A stretch of DNA of 64,000 nucleotides, from NCBI GenBank assembly GCA_015680685.1, contig MNCI01012718.1, positions 1,177,883 to 1,241,882 on the forward strand. The letters run 5' to 3'. Under the pieces are notes generated by a model that had not been told where the DNA came from, searched no databases, and worked only from the letters and a program-made list of their open reading frames with translations. The translations under genes and the position numbers were made by a program. Positions 11,823 to 24,360 of the stretch are shown piece after piece. How positions within the stretch are numbered: the first letter of the stretch is position 1; every line of letters begins with the position of its first letter. The stretch comes from Gnetum montanum. Taxonomy: Eukaryota > Streptophyta > Gnetopsida > Gnetales > Gnetaceae.

Positions 11823-14357
11823 ATGTCTTCTTCTTCTCATAAAAGCACTTCACCACCTAGGGATCACACAAGAGATAGTCAGAGGTCTAACACACATAAC
11901 CTAAACCCGCCAGTTGCTTAATAGTATCGGGTAGTATATACTCATCACGATGAGCATGTACCTAATTTTACCTTTTTGCTCCATTAGGATGAACAACTGC
12001 GTTGGCGAGATTTGCAAGGTAACATAGTGTTACCTCTAGATCATGTAGTCCCTAACATGCTTCTTTGTGCTCTTGCACAGATAGACATGATGTAGCTATA
12101 TGCTGAATACGTTGCAAGTGATTATGACATAAGGGATTACCATCCCACAGTGGTACAACGTTTAAGGGACTCGTGGTAGGAGAGTTACCATACATCGTTG
12201 AAGGGCAAGGGGCCCCATAATGGTTCATCCATCATAAGCAAAATTAAGGGTGGTGAACCTATTTCAATAGGTTCTCCATGAAATGATGTTTCCCCTCCTA
12301 ACTATGGTGAGGAGGTGGGGTATCAGAACCTACACTCTATGATTCATAACCCTAGTTATGATCCCCATGAACACCAAGTGTTCAATGAGGGAACATAAAT
12401 AAATGACAAAGACGGGAAGTCTGATCTTCATCACGATCAGGGACGTAGCCACTGAAGAGAAGGTAAGAAACATTGTCATGGTGATGGTTCCCCTTCTTCT
12501 TCACCTTCATTGCATCATTCACCCTCCCCTTCCACATCAGGATGTAATCACAAAGAGCACAACCGTGAGGATAAGGGTAAGCAAGATGAGAAACCTCGAC
12601 GATAGAGTCAAGAGCGAGGACGAAGGCATTCGAGAGAATCAAGGCATAGAAGGGAAAGTAGAGAACAACGTAGACATCATGGATGTCATGAAAGAAATGA
12701 CCATGATGAACCCCTACTTGCCACCTGAAGTATGTTAGATATTACGGAGGCTGTGAGGATACCTATAAGGCACCAGAAAGATAGACGGATCAAGAGACTA
12801 GACATGAATAATATCCCCCGATTCAAGGGGGGATACAACAATGATATGCAAAACCACTTACAGGAATTTCATGATGCCTATGCCTTGAAGAATATCAAAA
12901 ATGAGTGGCATAAGTTAAAGTTGTTCCCTAGGATACTCATAAAGGAAGAAGAAAGTTGGTATTGGTTCTGAGAACCGAAATCCATTCATAGGTGGAGTAC
13001 GATGCTAGAACTGTTTAACGATAAATATCAAATGTACTCTAGGATGTCCAACTTGCGTAAGAAGATCCAAGGATGGAAGCAGGGTAATCATGAACCCTTG
13101 GATGCTGCTATGGGACGATATTATGCAATATTACATCATTTCCTGGGTGATGGTTACGCACAACGGGATCAACTCCGCCACCTTGTAGATGGGCTAAGAC
13201 ACAAAACTAGGAGAACCCTTGGAACATATGCCCAAAGGGGGGTTATCAGAACTTAGGTCCCATGAAGTTCATAGACTATTGGAGCAAGTAGCTAAGGCAG
13301 AAAGGGAGCTACAGAAAAGAGAAAGCGCAAAAGAGTATAACCGTGATCCTTCCCTATGAAAGAAGGGAGTAAAATTCTGTGAGGAAGAGGATGAGTCACC
13401 ACTCGAGGAGTTGGTGAATAGAAAAACCTTGCTGCTTCAAAAGTTAACAACCGAAGTGTCGGCTAAGGTAGATCAAATGTGGGACTCCTTAGACAGTAGA
13501 TTCGAAACCATCCTTACAATTATAAAGGAGTCTAAGGAGCAAAGTAGTGACCATGATAAGAAAAAGAAGAGAGACACAGACCATGCATGTAACAAGGGTA
13601 AGGAAAAATGAGTATCACCGATGAGGTTGTGGACTCTGATACAGACAATGAAGGTGGATGTGAGATTTGCCAATATGACCATCCTAAGGGATGTTGCCCA
13701 ATAATCTCACATCTGCAAGAGTCTGAGGTGTATGCACTCAACCCAAGACTTAACAAATGGCAAGCACCCCAAAGGTTACCTTATCCCCAAGGTAACCTAA
13801 GGCAGTTCCACCAACCGTTAATATATTATCCAAGTGGAACTCTACCACAACCTATCGAGCAATACCAGTAGTGGCAATACCCACAGTCATGGGGGATGCC
13901 ACCACCTAAACAAAAATACCCTTATCGGTAACCAAACCTATATGGCTATTATGTGCAGCAGCCGGTTTCTCGAAGTGACTTTATGGGTCACGGAACCCCA
14001 TGACGATACTACCAAGTTTAGGAGTATTTTAGGACTCCCTCTCCTGGAAGAGATACTCCACATGCATACCATCCTCTAAATCCATTCACATCTCTTACGT
14101 CGATAGTTCCACTACCACCCGCTCCAACGATGTAAGGGAAACTCTCCACTCAACCGCAACAACGTAATGCTACGAGAGCTATAAACCTTCAACCCACTGC
14201 TAGTTCTAACAACCGTACGAAGAGAAGACCTTTTTTTAGAATCAATAGTCCAAACAAGCTCTCACAATCACAAGCGGTTGAGTCTTTGACCACTCCTCCC
14301 TTAAGAAAGGCTTCGGAGCTCCCTTCAAACCAACAACAGAGCTGAACACACACGGTT
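11823..14357 (+). pseudogene. gag: gag of element D (decayed)
   Basis: This is the capsid/nucleocapsid protein. The first ATG is at 11823 (MSSSSHKSTSPPRDHTRDS). The frame is interrupted by stops but can be followed through an Arg/Ser/His-rich stretch (about 12400-12700) into the capsid-like core DMNNIPRFKGGYNNDMQ (about 12806-12856) and the segment at 13002-13256 with WKQGNHEPLDAAMGRYY and LRHLVDGLRH. A charged linker precedes the knuckle CEICQYDHPKGCC at 13659-13697, of spacing C-X2-C-X3-H-X3/4-C. A Pro/Gln-rich tail runs to the protease. It is the best-preserved Athila gag in the window, but several stops and frameshifts make it non-functional. Confidence 0.85.
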
Positions 14358-14837
14358 ATGTTAACACATACCGTTACTGACTGGATAAAGGTGGGCCACC
14401 TTCCTAGGAAACTTTTTGACCCCAGAAGGCCCTTAATCTACCTCCAAGTCATTGGGAATGAACCACGTAAGGCTCTTCTTGACTCAGGTTCTGGAGTCAA
14501 CTTAATATCACAAGAAATGTATAAAGCCTGGAACCTGCCTCCACTCAAGAAGAGCAATATTCAATTAGAGTTCGCTAACCAATCCATCATTGTTCCCTTG
14601 GGACTTATGAAGGACAATGTTACCATTATGTGTGGTTGGTCATACCCAGCTGATTTCCTAGTGATAGAAGTCAACAATAATAAAGGGGACTTCCCAATTA
14701 TAATAGGGAGGGCATGGCTCAACACCATAAACGCATGCCTAGGGATCCGTGATATTTCCTTGGAAATATCTAAGGAAAATATTTATGGAAAGATCGAGAA
14801 GAAGAAAGTTCCATGCATCACATATAGTGATACATAG
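14358..14837 (+). pseudogene. Aspartic protease of element D
   Basis: This is a retropepsin-type protease that would cut the Gag-Pol precursor. The open stretch of 159 residues contains the active-site LLDSGSGVNLIS (about residues 46-57), then hydrophobic strands VPLGLM and FPIIIGRAWLN near the end, typical of the flap and C-terminal strand. The DSG triad is intact and the stretch has no internal stop, so this may be the most intact Athila domain here. It is listed as a pseudogene because upstream gag is broken and downstream pol is deleted. Confidence 0.85.
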
Positions 14838-15039
14838 GGTGATGACATACAGGAGTGCTCAGCATCTCCTGTATGCAACCGGTGTGCCCAAGAGACTAAC
14901 ATACAAAAGTTCCTGTATGTAGCAACCACACAACAAGAGAACACCTAGTGGTTGATAGCTAATCAAGAGAGAAACCCACCAATATGCATGGAACTAGCTG
15001 GGGGAACAACTTACAACCACAATGAAGGCATAGATACAT

Positions 15040-16831
15040 TGGAGTATGAGCATCGCCAACTTCCAACCCTTAATCTAAAAACATCAATTGGGAGAAGTTG
15101 GACACTTCTAAGAAATTCAAATAAGCACTTGTTATTTTGGATCTCTCCCTTTCAATTCATTCATGGGGGAGATGGCCACCTATGCTAATAAATTGATGCC
15201 CTCAGTTCCTTTTACATTTTTGTTTTACACATTTTTGTTTTACAATTTCTTTAAGTTTTCTTGTTTTTGTTTTGCAACATCGTTCATACCTTTTCTTTTA
15301 TTTGTGTATGTGTGTATGTGTGTGTGTTTATCTATTTTGTTAAGTTTGTCACTTAATAAGTGCTCCAAAAATGGTATGAATTGTATTCTCTTGATTGCTA
15401 ATGTTTGGTTTTTACCTTTAAGTTATGATGTTGATACTAAGGTATGGTTCTTTTGATATAGCAGGCAATGAGTCCACATCATCCATGCATCCAAAAATCT
15501 CTACGATCTCTCTTGGCTTGGAATTGTACAGTCCCTTTCTTCAAAATAAGAAGAACTTTCAACGAATCAGTAACTGAGCATTTCTCAAACTAAGGAAGGA
15601 CTCAAGGATTGAAAAGGGTGTGGCTTTAAGGGAACTTGATGCTTTTGTGTTGGCCATTCTCTTGGGTTCTTGGATGGTTTTCTTCTTGAGTTTTCTTACC
15701 ATTTCAATGTTGACTAATTATCAGGAAGCTAAGAAAATAAAAATAAAAATAAAAAGTCTTTGCATGGTGTGGTTCTCATGAAAAACACACACACAAAAAA
15801 GTGGGAATTCAAAGCACATCCCTTAGATGAAATAATCATTCGGGCTACAAGCACTGGTTATGGAACTAAAATAAACATGTTCCCTCTAACTAAGGCCCTT
15901 CTTGCTTCCTACCTTCTCATCTTTCGTTTTGTAGGAATGGTGGTGGCTCTTTGGAGAAGGCATTCTTGTTACTTCGGGTGGATGGATTGGCCGAATGTAT
16001 CAATGTGAAGTCACTAGATGTGGTTTGTTTTAGGCTGGACTTGGAATCGGATCTACTAAGTTACATTAATCATTAACTACATACGGGGCTATACACCACC
16101 TTGTTCTTGAGACTTCATTCCATTCTCTTCTTTCCATCATTCTTCCTCCATTGTTCACCTCATTGCTAGTTGTATCATTAGCATATATTTTGGTTGATGC
16201 ATTGTTTTCTTTGTGGTAAATTCTTGCAGTTAAGACTTTAAAGCTTGTTCCAAATGACATTCCCAGAGCCTACGGACTCTTTGAATGTGGGTATGTCAGG
16301 GCATTAAGGGCCCACTGACATTTCTCTTTGGTGCATCAGTTAATTTCTTTCCCTTAAACATTTTTGCAATCAACCTTATTTTGTTCATTTCCATTTTGAA
16401 ATTCATTTCATCGACATTACAATTGTCTCTTTTTCTTCATCTTTCTTATTCCTTTTCTTTCTCCATTCTATCGTAACCGGAGGTTCGCTCTTAGTCATGG
16501 GTGTCTTGACCCAATTTTTTTGATTTTCTCTTAACCCCTACACCTTCGATAGTCACCATTATTATATCTCCAAACCCGCACCAGCCATACCACAAATCAG
16601 CCAATGGACCCTTCACCGAAGCAAGGTATCAACTGCATTGTGATTCATTTACCCTTACTAATATAAGACTGTGTTGTGTGTGCAGATGGTAATCATACAA
16701 CAATAGATTGGATTTGGAGGGAAGAATTGGAATGGATTAGTGCTGAAGCAGTTATGCAAGGAATGAGATCGATGGCGTGCTTATGGATAGACAACGAAAG
16801 ACTCAATCTTAGTAGTGGCAGCAGCAAAACT

Positions 16832-16866
<35 letters not shown>

Positions 16867-17064
16867 TACCAAATAAGGCTCGATGTCAAATGTATAAAGT
16901 GTTCACTCTTATTGTCGTGAACACCAGTTTTGTCATGTTCTGTAATGATGATCCATTCACATGTTGTCTCAGTCACCATTAGTTCCATTCAAGTCAATAA
17001 TCCCATACCTTTCCAATATTTTGTAAGGAACTCGAGGACGAGTTTTTATTCAGTCATGGCAGTA
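15040..17064 (+). other. Pol deletion junction and 3' non-coding region of element D
   Basis: After the post-protease segment (ICMELAGG) the sequence reaches the GGGGGAGATGGCCACC stretch (15165), which in B follows integrase. RT to integrase are therefore deleted, with the junction between about 15040 and 15150. The rest is non-coding, with one GCATGGTGTGG/GAATTCAAAGCAC module (15759-15820), a (CT)n tract and the pre-LTR CTCGAGGACGAG signature at 17030-17041. The polypurine tract just before 17065 is degraded (CATGGCAGTA). Confidence 0.75.
16835..16863 (+). repeat. (CT)n microsatellite
   Basis: An uninterrupted CT dinucleotide run of about 14 units within the 3' non-coding region of D. Confidence 0.95.
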
Positions 17065-17835
17065 TGATGGGACGCGATATCTCATGAGCCGCGATATTGC
17101 GGCCCATCGCCAATTCTATAAATAAGAGGCGACTCTCCCTTGTTTCTCCATCTAGATCTAGACCGTAGCCAAACTCTTGCCATTTTTCCATTCCAGAGTT
17201 AGAATATTTCCATGTGCCGGCAGTAGGAGTCCCAAAGTGAACGGATCTTTATTCGAGCAATTTTGTACCTGAGCACATAATTGTGTACGACAATAAAGAT
17301 AAAATTTTGGATAAACCTTGTAGTGCATGGACTAAGCTAATGAGGATTTAATTATTGTTGATTTTTTAAATGCTTTCTTAGGACTTAATCTCTCTCAACC
17401 CTCAACTCTCATAGTTAAGTGCATTCAGTACGACCGCTTTGAGCACGTGTGTTACGCCTGGTAATCCCAGTAATGGATAGCGTTTGGTAATCCCAACAGT
17501 GTTGCATTGGTTCAGGGTGTGAAATGGCAAGTGGGAAACGAATGATGATGCTAGGATGGTTAGAGCTTAGTTAGTTAAAGTTAGTTACTTAGTTTCTTCA
17601 CCCTTTCCTCTCTTAGCATAGGTGATAAAAACATAAAAGATATAAAAATCACATGTCTCAAGCTTAGTTAACCATACAACCATGATAAATACAAGTAAGC
17701 TTGGGAGGACAACAATTGATTAACCTTAAGTGTTCCATAAGACGTGTAGGCACTTAGTTTGTGGAGTTCGACCGGATCGCGCGTGTAACGCTCGTATTCG
17801 TATGGTTGAGTGTAGGGGTACCTCTCCACTCATCA
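17065..17835 (+). repeat. 3' LTR of element D
   Basis: The 771 bp LTR runs from TGATGGGACG to CATCA and matches 10872-11677 throughout. It is shorter because two of the U3 palindromes and their spacer are missing. The paired TTGGTAATCCCA motif is at 17458 and 17484, again 26 bp apart. Confidence 0.92.
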
Positions 17836-17840
17836 TCCAT
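17836..17840. repeat. Target site duplication of D, right copy (TCCAT)
   Basis: TCCAT directly follows the 3' LTR of D and equals 10867-10871. Confidence 0.9.
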
Positions 17841-18529
17841 CAATAGAAGTAGCATGTGTATTGGTTGTCCTAAGCTCATGGAAAGGTTTGGTTTGTTGTA
17901 TGTTGACCAACAGTTTCTTATCTGGGCTCTCAGGTTTGTATATTGTCATGGCCCCTGAAGGAAAAGTTGCATAAATAATATAAGGTCCTTCCCACAGTGT
18001 TTGAAATTTAGTATGTTGTGGCACATGTGTGGGATTCTAGTAGAGAACCTTATCTCCCAATTAATATTTAACTTTCCTAATCCTTAGGTCATGAAGTTGT
18101 TTATTGAATGCCTTGTGCAACTCGTTAGATGACAGGGTAGCTAGTCGATTTTCATCTAGTAAGTTAAGGGTTACTAACCATTATTTTTGTGCTAGATCAA
18201 GGTCAACGTGAAGGTCACATGCCATGGATAGTGTACGGAGCTCAGTTTAAATGGGAAGCATTGGTAATTTACCATACACTAACTCATAGGGAGAGTAGCC
18301 TGTAGGGAGTTTCCATGTGGAGTAGTATGCCCAAAGAGCATCGTTCAGTTTAGTGCTCCATTCTCACCTAAACTTGCTAACAGTCCTTGTCAATAACTTC
18401 GTAATCTCTCTGTTGGTGACTTTTTCTTGACCGTTTGCTTGGGGTGGTATGGTGTAGTCAATTTATGCTCAATCCCTAAGTGTTACATTAATTTCTAAAA
18501 AGTTGCACCTGTGAAATGAGTACCTATTG
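17841..18529 (-). pseudogene. pol: Integrase C-terminal half of element B
   Basis: On the minus strand, 17833-18024 reads FQTLWEGPYIIYATFPSGA, the GPY-type C-terminal integrase module, ending in a tail that continues across D at 10866. Upstream (to 18529) the core can be followed from GTHF (at the X junction) through the NREI-like region in broken frames. The catalytic-domain N-terminal half and everything up to the protease are missing because of the X junction. Confidence 0.8.
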
Positions 18530-18534
18530 AGGCC

Positions 18535-19658
18535 AACCTCACCCATGCTAGGCATAGGGCCTTATTTGAACAAGTTTTATAAAAATAAAAATAAAAAATA
18601 AAAAATTTAAAATTTAAAAATAGAGCGCCATGAGCTTGCACATGGCCATTGTCCATGTACTAGTGGGCTTCGTTGGCCCATAAAAAAATAGATTTTAAAA
18701 CGTTGATCAAGCATCCACCCATGACTTATGACCCATGATGATTATCCTGTTTTGTTTTTTTTCTTTTTGTAGTGATATGAGGAAAAAGGAAAAAATAACT
18801 CACAACAAAGGTGGCCGGCAATTTAGGGTTAGGGTTTTTCTCTCGTTGGGCCACTATTTAGAGGGAGGAGCTAGGAGCCAGGAAAAAAGAGAAAGGAGGG
18901 GTTTCTCTGATGATGACCAAGGGCAGAGGTGAGCGTCTCTCTCTATTCCTACGTAGTCCTCCTCACACGACAGGCGCAGGAACGCGTAGAAGGATGAAAA
19001 TGGCGGGTGGTCAACAACAACGATTTTTCTGTTCTAGTGGATCCAGAGGGGCAGTGATTTTTTTGTTTTGTTGAGAGCCAGAGTTGGCAGCGATTTTTTG
19101 TTCTATTGAGAGCCAAAGTTGGCAGCGATTTTTTGTTCTGCTGGGAGCAAGAGTTGGCAGCGGTATTTTGTTCTACAGGGAAGGCAACACAGACAAGCAA
19201 GCACCTGGGCTACCCATTTTGCTGCTAGGATCATCATTGCTTTGTGTTAAGCTAAGTTTGCTTCACTCAATCATCTTTAATTTGATGTGAGGTCATTGTA
19301 ACAAGACCATTACTATATGTCAAATTTTTATTTCTAAATAGATCGTTAAAATCAAACTTTTTCTTGTGTTTGGAGTTCTCAAACTCCCGGTTATTTAGAA
19401 AAAAAACAAATTTTCATTTCCCTTGCCACTTTATTTTTCTTGTTTAAGGTTGGGATAGTTATTCTATTTAAGTTTCTTTATCAAATTTCCTAGTTCAATT
19501 TATCTGTTTAAATGTCACATAGCTTTTTCAGTTAAGATTATTCTCGGGTTTCCGTACCCATACGGGAGGTGCCCTAGGCGATAGTCTCCTAAAACGAGTT
19601 TTCACAGGTGTTGGCGGCGTGTCCAAAATTTACGCATCAATACCTTTTTGGCGCTAGA
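18535..19658 (+). mobile_element. X: Tat-type LTR plus primer site only, inserted in B
   Basis: The LTR runs from TATTGAGGCC (TG mutated to TA) at 18535 to CATCAATA at 19642. Then come CCTTTTTGGCGCTAG and, at 19659, abruptly, the protease coding sequence of element B on the other strand. There is no gag and no second LTR. Telo-box-like TTTAGGGTTAGGGTTT is at 18822-18837. It shares a variable middle (AGAGCGCCATGAGCTTGC) with LTR W at 51960. The left flank is GTACC (18530-18534); no matching copy exists at the right because B sequence is deleted there. Confidence 0.85.
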
Positions 19659-19660
19659 AG
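19656..19660. other. Junction of X to element B (AGAAG microhomology)
   Basis: The Tat sequence after the primer site is GCGCTAGAAGGAGGG. Element B protease (plus-strand view) supplies AAGAAGGGCTTG. The observed GCGCTAGAAGAAGGGC shares AGAAG with both. B loses the segment between the protease ALL-D position and the integrase GTHF position. Confidence 0.7.
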
Positions 19661-20957
19661 AAGGGCTTGAACCTTCGACCTTCCAGCGATTTGTAAGTAT
19701 ATCAGAGGACTCCTAGGATTAGAGAATTTCCTGGGAAGGTGGCCAGCTTTGATCCAATCGATGACGACATGTGTTAGCATGACCATATGCGTTGAGTGTA
19801 GTGGTTGAGTTGAAGGAGGCTCTAAAGTTTTGATTGATATTGAGGCGTCTAAGGAATCAACCACTTGTGATTGCAAGGGCTTAGTTGAACTATTAGTTCT
19901 AAAGAAAGGTCTTTTCTTCATGTGGTTGTTGGAACCAACAGTAGGTTGAGAGTTAACAGGCCTTGTGGCATTACATTGCTGCAGCTGGGTAGGGATTTCA
20001 CCCTGCATAGCTAGAGCATGTGGTAGTGGAGCTATTGGTGGAAGAGATGTGACTGAATGAGAAGGATGATATGCTTGTGGAATATCGCCCCTAGAAGAGG
20101 GAGTCCCATAATACTCGTAGGCTTGATAGTGAGGTTGAGAAGTGACGTGACCAGTAGAGTCACGTGGGGAGATTGGCTGCTGCACGTAATATCCATACGG
20201 GTAAGGTTGCTAGTAAGGATACTATTGCCTTGGTGGTGGCATTCCCCATGATTGTGGGTGCTGCCACTATTGATATTGCTTAATCGGTTGTGGTGGACTT
20301 CCATTGGGATAATATGTTAAAGGTTGGTGGAACTGCCTTAGGTTACCTTGAGAATAAGGTAACCTTTGGGGTGTTTGCCTTTTGTTTAATCATGGGTTGA
20401 GTGCATACACCCTAGACTCTTGCAGATGTGAGATTATAGGGTAACATCCCTTAGGATGGTCATATTGACATATCTCACATCCACTATCATTGTCTGTTTC
20501 TGAATCCACAACCTCTTCAATGATGGCAACTTTACCCTTACCCTTGCTACGTGTATGTTCAGCCTCTTTCTTTTTTCTTTTCTCACTACCTTGCTTTCTA
20601 GACTCCTCTACTATTTTAAGAACAGTTTAAAATCTATTGTCTAGGGAATCCCACATTTGGTCTACCTTTGCCGAAACTTCTGATGTCAACTTTTGGATAG
20701 GCAAATTTTTTCTATTTACCATCTCTTCAAGTGGTGACTCTTCTTCATCCTCACAAAATCTTACTCCCCTCTTCCGGAGGGAAGGATCTCTGTTATACAC
20801 TTCTGCACTTTCTCTCTTTCGTAGCTCATCTTCTTCCTTAGAAACTTACTCCAATAGTCTTTGAACTTGATGGGACCTAAGCTCGGATAATCTTCCTTGG
20901 GTATAAGTCCCTTCTTCTCATTTCATGCCTAAGCCCATCCACGAGATGGCAGAGTTG
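19659..20957 (-). pseudogene. gag: C-terminal gag and start of protease, element B
   Basis: Minus-strand reading follows on from 34151. It starts in the capsid-like core (HLVDGLRHEM, about 20920-20957), passes the knuckle CEICQYDHPKGC (about 20441-20500, where a second Cys seen in D is Tyr), the Pro/Gln-rich tail (open for 182 residues at 19637-20185) and the DWIKAGHLPRKF-LIYLQIAG lead into the protease. It stops at ALL, just before the expected DSG active site, where X is joined. Confidence 0.82.
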
Positions 20958-20962
20958 ATCCC
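20958..20962. repeat. Target site duplication of C, left copy (ATCCC)
   Basis: ATCCC precedes the 5' LTR of C and recurs at 34146-34150 directly after its 3' LTR. Element B gag resumes on both sides. Confidence 0.92.
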
Positions 20963-21844
20963 TAATGAAGTGCGTTTGAGTCAATGCGTCGACTAGGTCG
21001 TGTATATGGGGCCACATATACGCGGCCGCGTTGATGCAGGCCCGTCGACAAAGCTTCCCTACGTCGACGTGGCCCCGTTTACGTAGCAGCCCATCTCGGC
21101 CTATAAATAAGAGGGCCTTCCGCCTCATTGAGGCATCTTTTTTAGTTAGTTATACCAAAGCTCTTGCAGTTTGTTTCCGCAGGAGATAGAATATTTTCCA
21201 AGTGCCCGCAGCAGGTGTAAGAAAAGTGATTAGCTCTTTATTCAAGCATTGATGTATCTGAGCCCATTGGCGTGACGGCAATAAAGAAAAACTATTCAAG
21301 AATTCTTTGCAGCATTTGGACTTAGCTCTTTTATGCATTCAGTAGTTTAAAATGTTTATGATTTGTTAGTTACATGTTAATTGTTTAAGTTTCTATTATT
21401 GTTATCTCAATCGCTATCGTTCAATTGTAGTTTGTAAAGGCCATAAGTACGACCATATCAAATGTAAATCAAACACTAGAAGTGTTAGGAGATGCTCAGA
21501 ACGTGTTCAAAAGATGGGATAAGATACTTATGCTAGGAATAGTTAAAGTACAAGCTAGGGTAATTATAGATTAGATTATAATTTATTCCTTACTTTTCAT
21601 ACATTAAATTAGCCACCAAAAGATATGCAAAAAGATATAAAAATCACTAGCCTTAATCTCACTTAACCATTGTAAAGAGGACATCGCAAGTGAGATTAGG
21701 AAGACAGGGACCGTTCTAACCCAAGGTTTCTCTAGTTAGAGTTTAGTGTATGTTAAGTGCTTACAGTCTACGAAATTTGACTGAGTCACGTGTGAACGCC
21801 CGTGATTTGTATGGTTGGGCGTAGGGGTACCTAGCCGCTCATCA
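20963..21844 (+). repeat. 5' LTR of element C
   Basis: The 882 bp LTR starts TAATGAAGTG (3' copy TGATGAAGTG) and ends CATCA. TATA-like CCTATAAATAAGAGG is at about 21100-21114. Relative to the 3' LTR it lacks one 33-bp U3 repeat and about 43 bp that hold the paired TTGGTAA motif (around 21476). Confidence 0.93.
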
Positions 21845-21845
21845 T

Positions 21846-21865
21846 TGGCACCATTATCGGGGACT
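21846..21865 (+). other. Primer binding site of element C (tRNA-Asp-like)
   Basis: TGGCACCATTATCGGGGACT lies one base after the LTR end. It is a diverged version of the tRNA-Asp complement seen in element A. Confidence 0.78.
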
Positions 21866-21999
21866 ATTAAGTTTTGCATGCATCATCTAACCTTACTAAA
21901 ATTATCACTCAAGTTGTTGGAATGGACCCAGGATAGAAATAATTACGCACGGTAGGCAGATTAAGGTCAATAATACGGTACATCGATTACATGGACCAT

Positions 22000-24360
22000 C
22001 TAACGTCCAATACATCTTCTCACAGGAGGGAGATATCCACCCCACTGGTGCTGCAGGAGTGTCAGGTAGTGTACAAGCATCTCGATGAGTACGCCCCTGA
22101 TTTCACGTTCATCCTACATCAGGATGAGCATCTACAATGAAAGGACATGGAGGGAAATATTGTACACCCTCCCAACCGATCAGCTCCTGCAATGCTATTT
22201 CACAATCTTGGCAGATTGGGCATCCAAGACCTTGGAGCAGAGTATGTCATGGAGGACCATGACTACCAGGACTATCATCCCACTAAGGCTCAATGAGTAA
22301 GAGATCAGTAGTAGGCAGACAGATATGAATAGATGAAGAGGAAACAATTCGGTAATCCCTTATTTTCGCAAGGGCTGCAGGACGATGGGAATCCCATCTT
22401 TCATGACACCCATTCAACCAAAATTTCCTTGGGGCAGTAGGTCCTCCAATCCATGATTCAGTCCAAGCATCTAGGTGGCCAAGATCCCCAAGGGAATGGA
22501 GGGTCACACAGCAAAGATGAACGAGATGATTGGGACCATCGTGACGGTAGAGGGAGAGATCCCTCTCCTTCTTCTCCATCCTCTCGCTCTCCTTCTCCTT
22601 CATCCAGCTTAGGCTCTAATCGTAACTGAGGAAGGAAGAAGCGAAAGGATGATGGAAAAATGGTTTCGAAAGGGACAACATGAGGAAGTGCACGAGCAAT
22701 TGCGTGATGCTCGCCAGCATGAAAGAAAGGATAGCCAGAATCATCATAGACATCATGGTCTCCAGCAGGACTATGATTCAAATGAGCCATTGTTGGCTAC
22801 TCGGAGTATGCTCCAGATCTCTGAGGCAATCCAAATCCCTAGTAGGCACACGAAGGATAGCCAGATCAAGCATGTTGATATGAACAACATCCCTAGATTT
22901 GCAGGGGGATACAATTGTGATATGCAGACTCAATTGTAGGCGTTCCATGATGCCTGCACCTTGCAAAACATTGACAATGATTGGCAGAGGCTGAAGCTGT
23001 TCCCTCGCACATTCATCAAAGAAGCTGAAAGTTGGTATCGGTCCTTGGAGTTGAAATCAATTAGAATGGAGTACGATGCTTGAAATTTTCAATGACAAGT
23101 ATCAAACGTACTCCAGAGTGGTGAACCTAAGATGGTAGATCCAAGGCTGGAAACAAGGGAATCATGAACCCTTGGATGCCACCATGAGCAGGTACTACTC
23201 ATTGTTGCATCAGTGCCCTGGTCATGGTTACTCTCAGCAGGCACAGCTTCGCCACATCATTGATGGGCTCCGTTTTGAAAGAAGAAAGACCCTAGGTGTG
23301 TATGCCCAGGGTCGACTATCGGAGCTAAGGGCCCATTAGTTGCAATGCCTCATTGAACAAGTGGCCAAGAAGGAAGGAGAACTCTGAAAAAAGGAGTGTA
23401 GAAGAATTCAATCGGGACCCTTCCCTCAGAAAAAGGGAGGTCTATTTTTGTGATGAAGAGGATGAATCACCACTGGAGGCAGCGGTGAATCGAAAGACTT
23501 TGCTGTTACAAAAGTTCACATCTGAAATATCGGCAAAGGTGGATAATATGTGGGATTCCTTGGATGAAAGAGTTCAAAATGTGTTGAAAATTGCTGAGGC
23601 ATCCAAGGAACAAGGTAATGACCAAGATCGATGCAGGAAGAAGGAAGCTGAACATGCCCAACACAAGGGGAAGGGCAAGGTTGTTGTAGCAGAGCAGGTT
23701 GCAGACTCTTACACCGAGTAGGTTGTCCTGTGGTGTCACATCTTCAAGAGTCTAGGGTGTATGCATTGAACCCTCGCTTGGCACAATGGTAGACACCCCG
23801 AAGGTTGCCTTATCCACAAGGTAATTCTAGGTAGTTCCACCAGCAACAACAAGGATACTATCCAAGTGGAGCGCCACCGCAACCATATGAATACTTCCAA
23901 CAGTGGCAGGACCCACAAAAATGACCCTTACAAATAGCCAGATCCTTACAGGTACTACGTTCAGCAACCAGTCTCTCCACGGGACTCTTCCAGCCATGCC
24001 GCCTTTCAAAGTCATTACCACCCCCCGGAGTATTTTTATCCTCAATCTCCATCACCCCAGGGGGAAAACCCACATCTCTTCTATCCTCCATCACCTTCTC
24101 CTACCGCTCCTCCACCACATCCAACTCAATTGCCACCTGCTCCATCAATGCAGGGAGAGATATCGCCACAGCTGCAGCAACGAAATGCTACGAGGGCTGT
24201 TAACTTACAACTGGCACCTCAGCCGAGTGGACCGAAACCCAAGCCACGAAAACATCCCTTTTTCTGGCCCAACAATCTAAACATACCCTCGCATATACCT
24301 GTGGACAGTGCCTCTGAACCTACAGAAACCTCCACCATTCCACCACCAGAGTAGCCTCCA
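22000..24360 (+). pseudogene. gag: gag of element C (decayed, knuckle deleted)
   Basis: The N-terminal part is readable as DEYAPDFTFILHQDEH near 22086-22133. The core DMNNIPRFAGGYNCDMQ is at about 22878-22928, followed by frameshifted FPRTFIKEAESWY-type sequence. 23353-23721 is open (WDSLDERVQN, charged linker). Where D and B have the zinc knuckle, C jumps from the ADSYTE codons to the SHLQES-equivalent: about 45 bp including the whole Cys/His motif are missing (near 23718). A Pro/Gln-rich tail follows (24000-24354). The start is not certain; the first third has several stops. Confidence 0.8.

Larger units (their letters stand above)
10872..17835 (+). mobile_element. Element D: non-autonomous Athila-type retrotransposon nested in B
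   Basis: The element is 6964 bp, on the plus strand, with LTRs at 10872-11677 and 17065-17835 and target duplication TCCAT. It encodes gag and an aspartic protease, then passes straight into the 3' non-coding region; RT, RNase H and integrase are missing. It would have needed enzymes supplied by a relative. It is inserted in the integrase C-terminal region of B, in the opposite orientation. Confidence 0.95.

Noticed and set aside
18535-19642. X as a simple solo LTR from recombination
   Set aside because: A solo LTR would lack the primer site and have matching flanks; here the primer site remains and host sequence is missing on one side.
19660-19700. Possible tRNA T-arm (TTGAACCTTCGACC) after LTR X
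   Set aside because: The stretch is protease coding sequence of element B on the other strand, and no cloverleaf can be formed around it.
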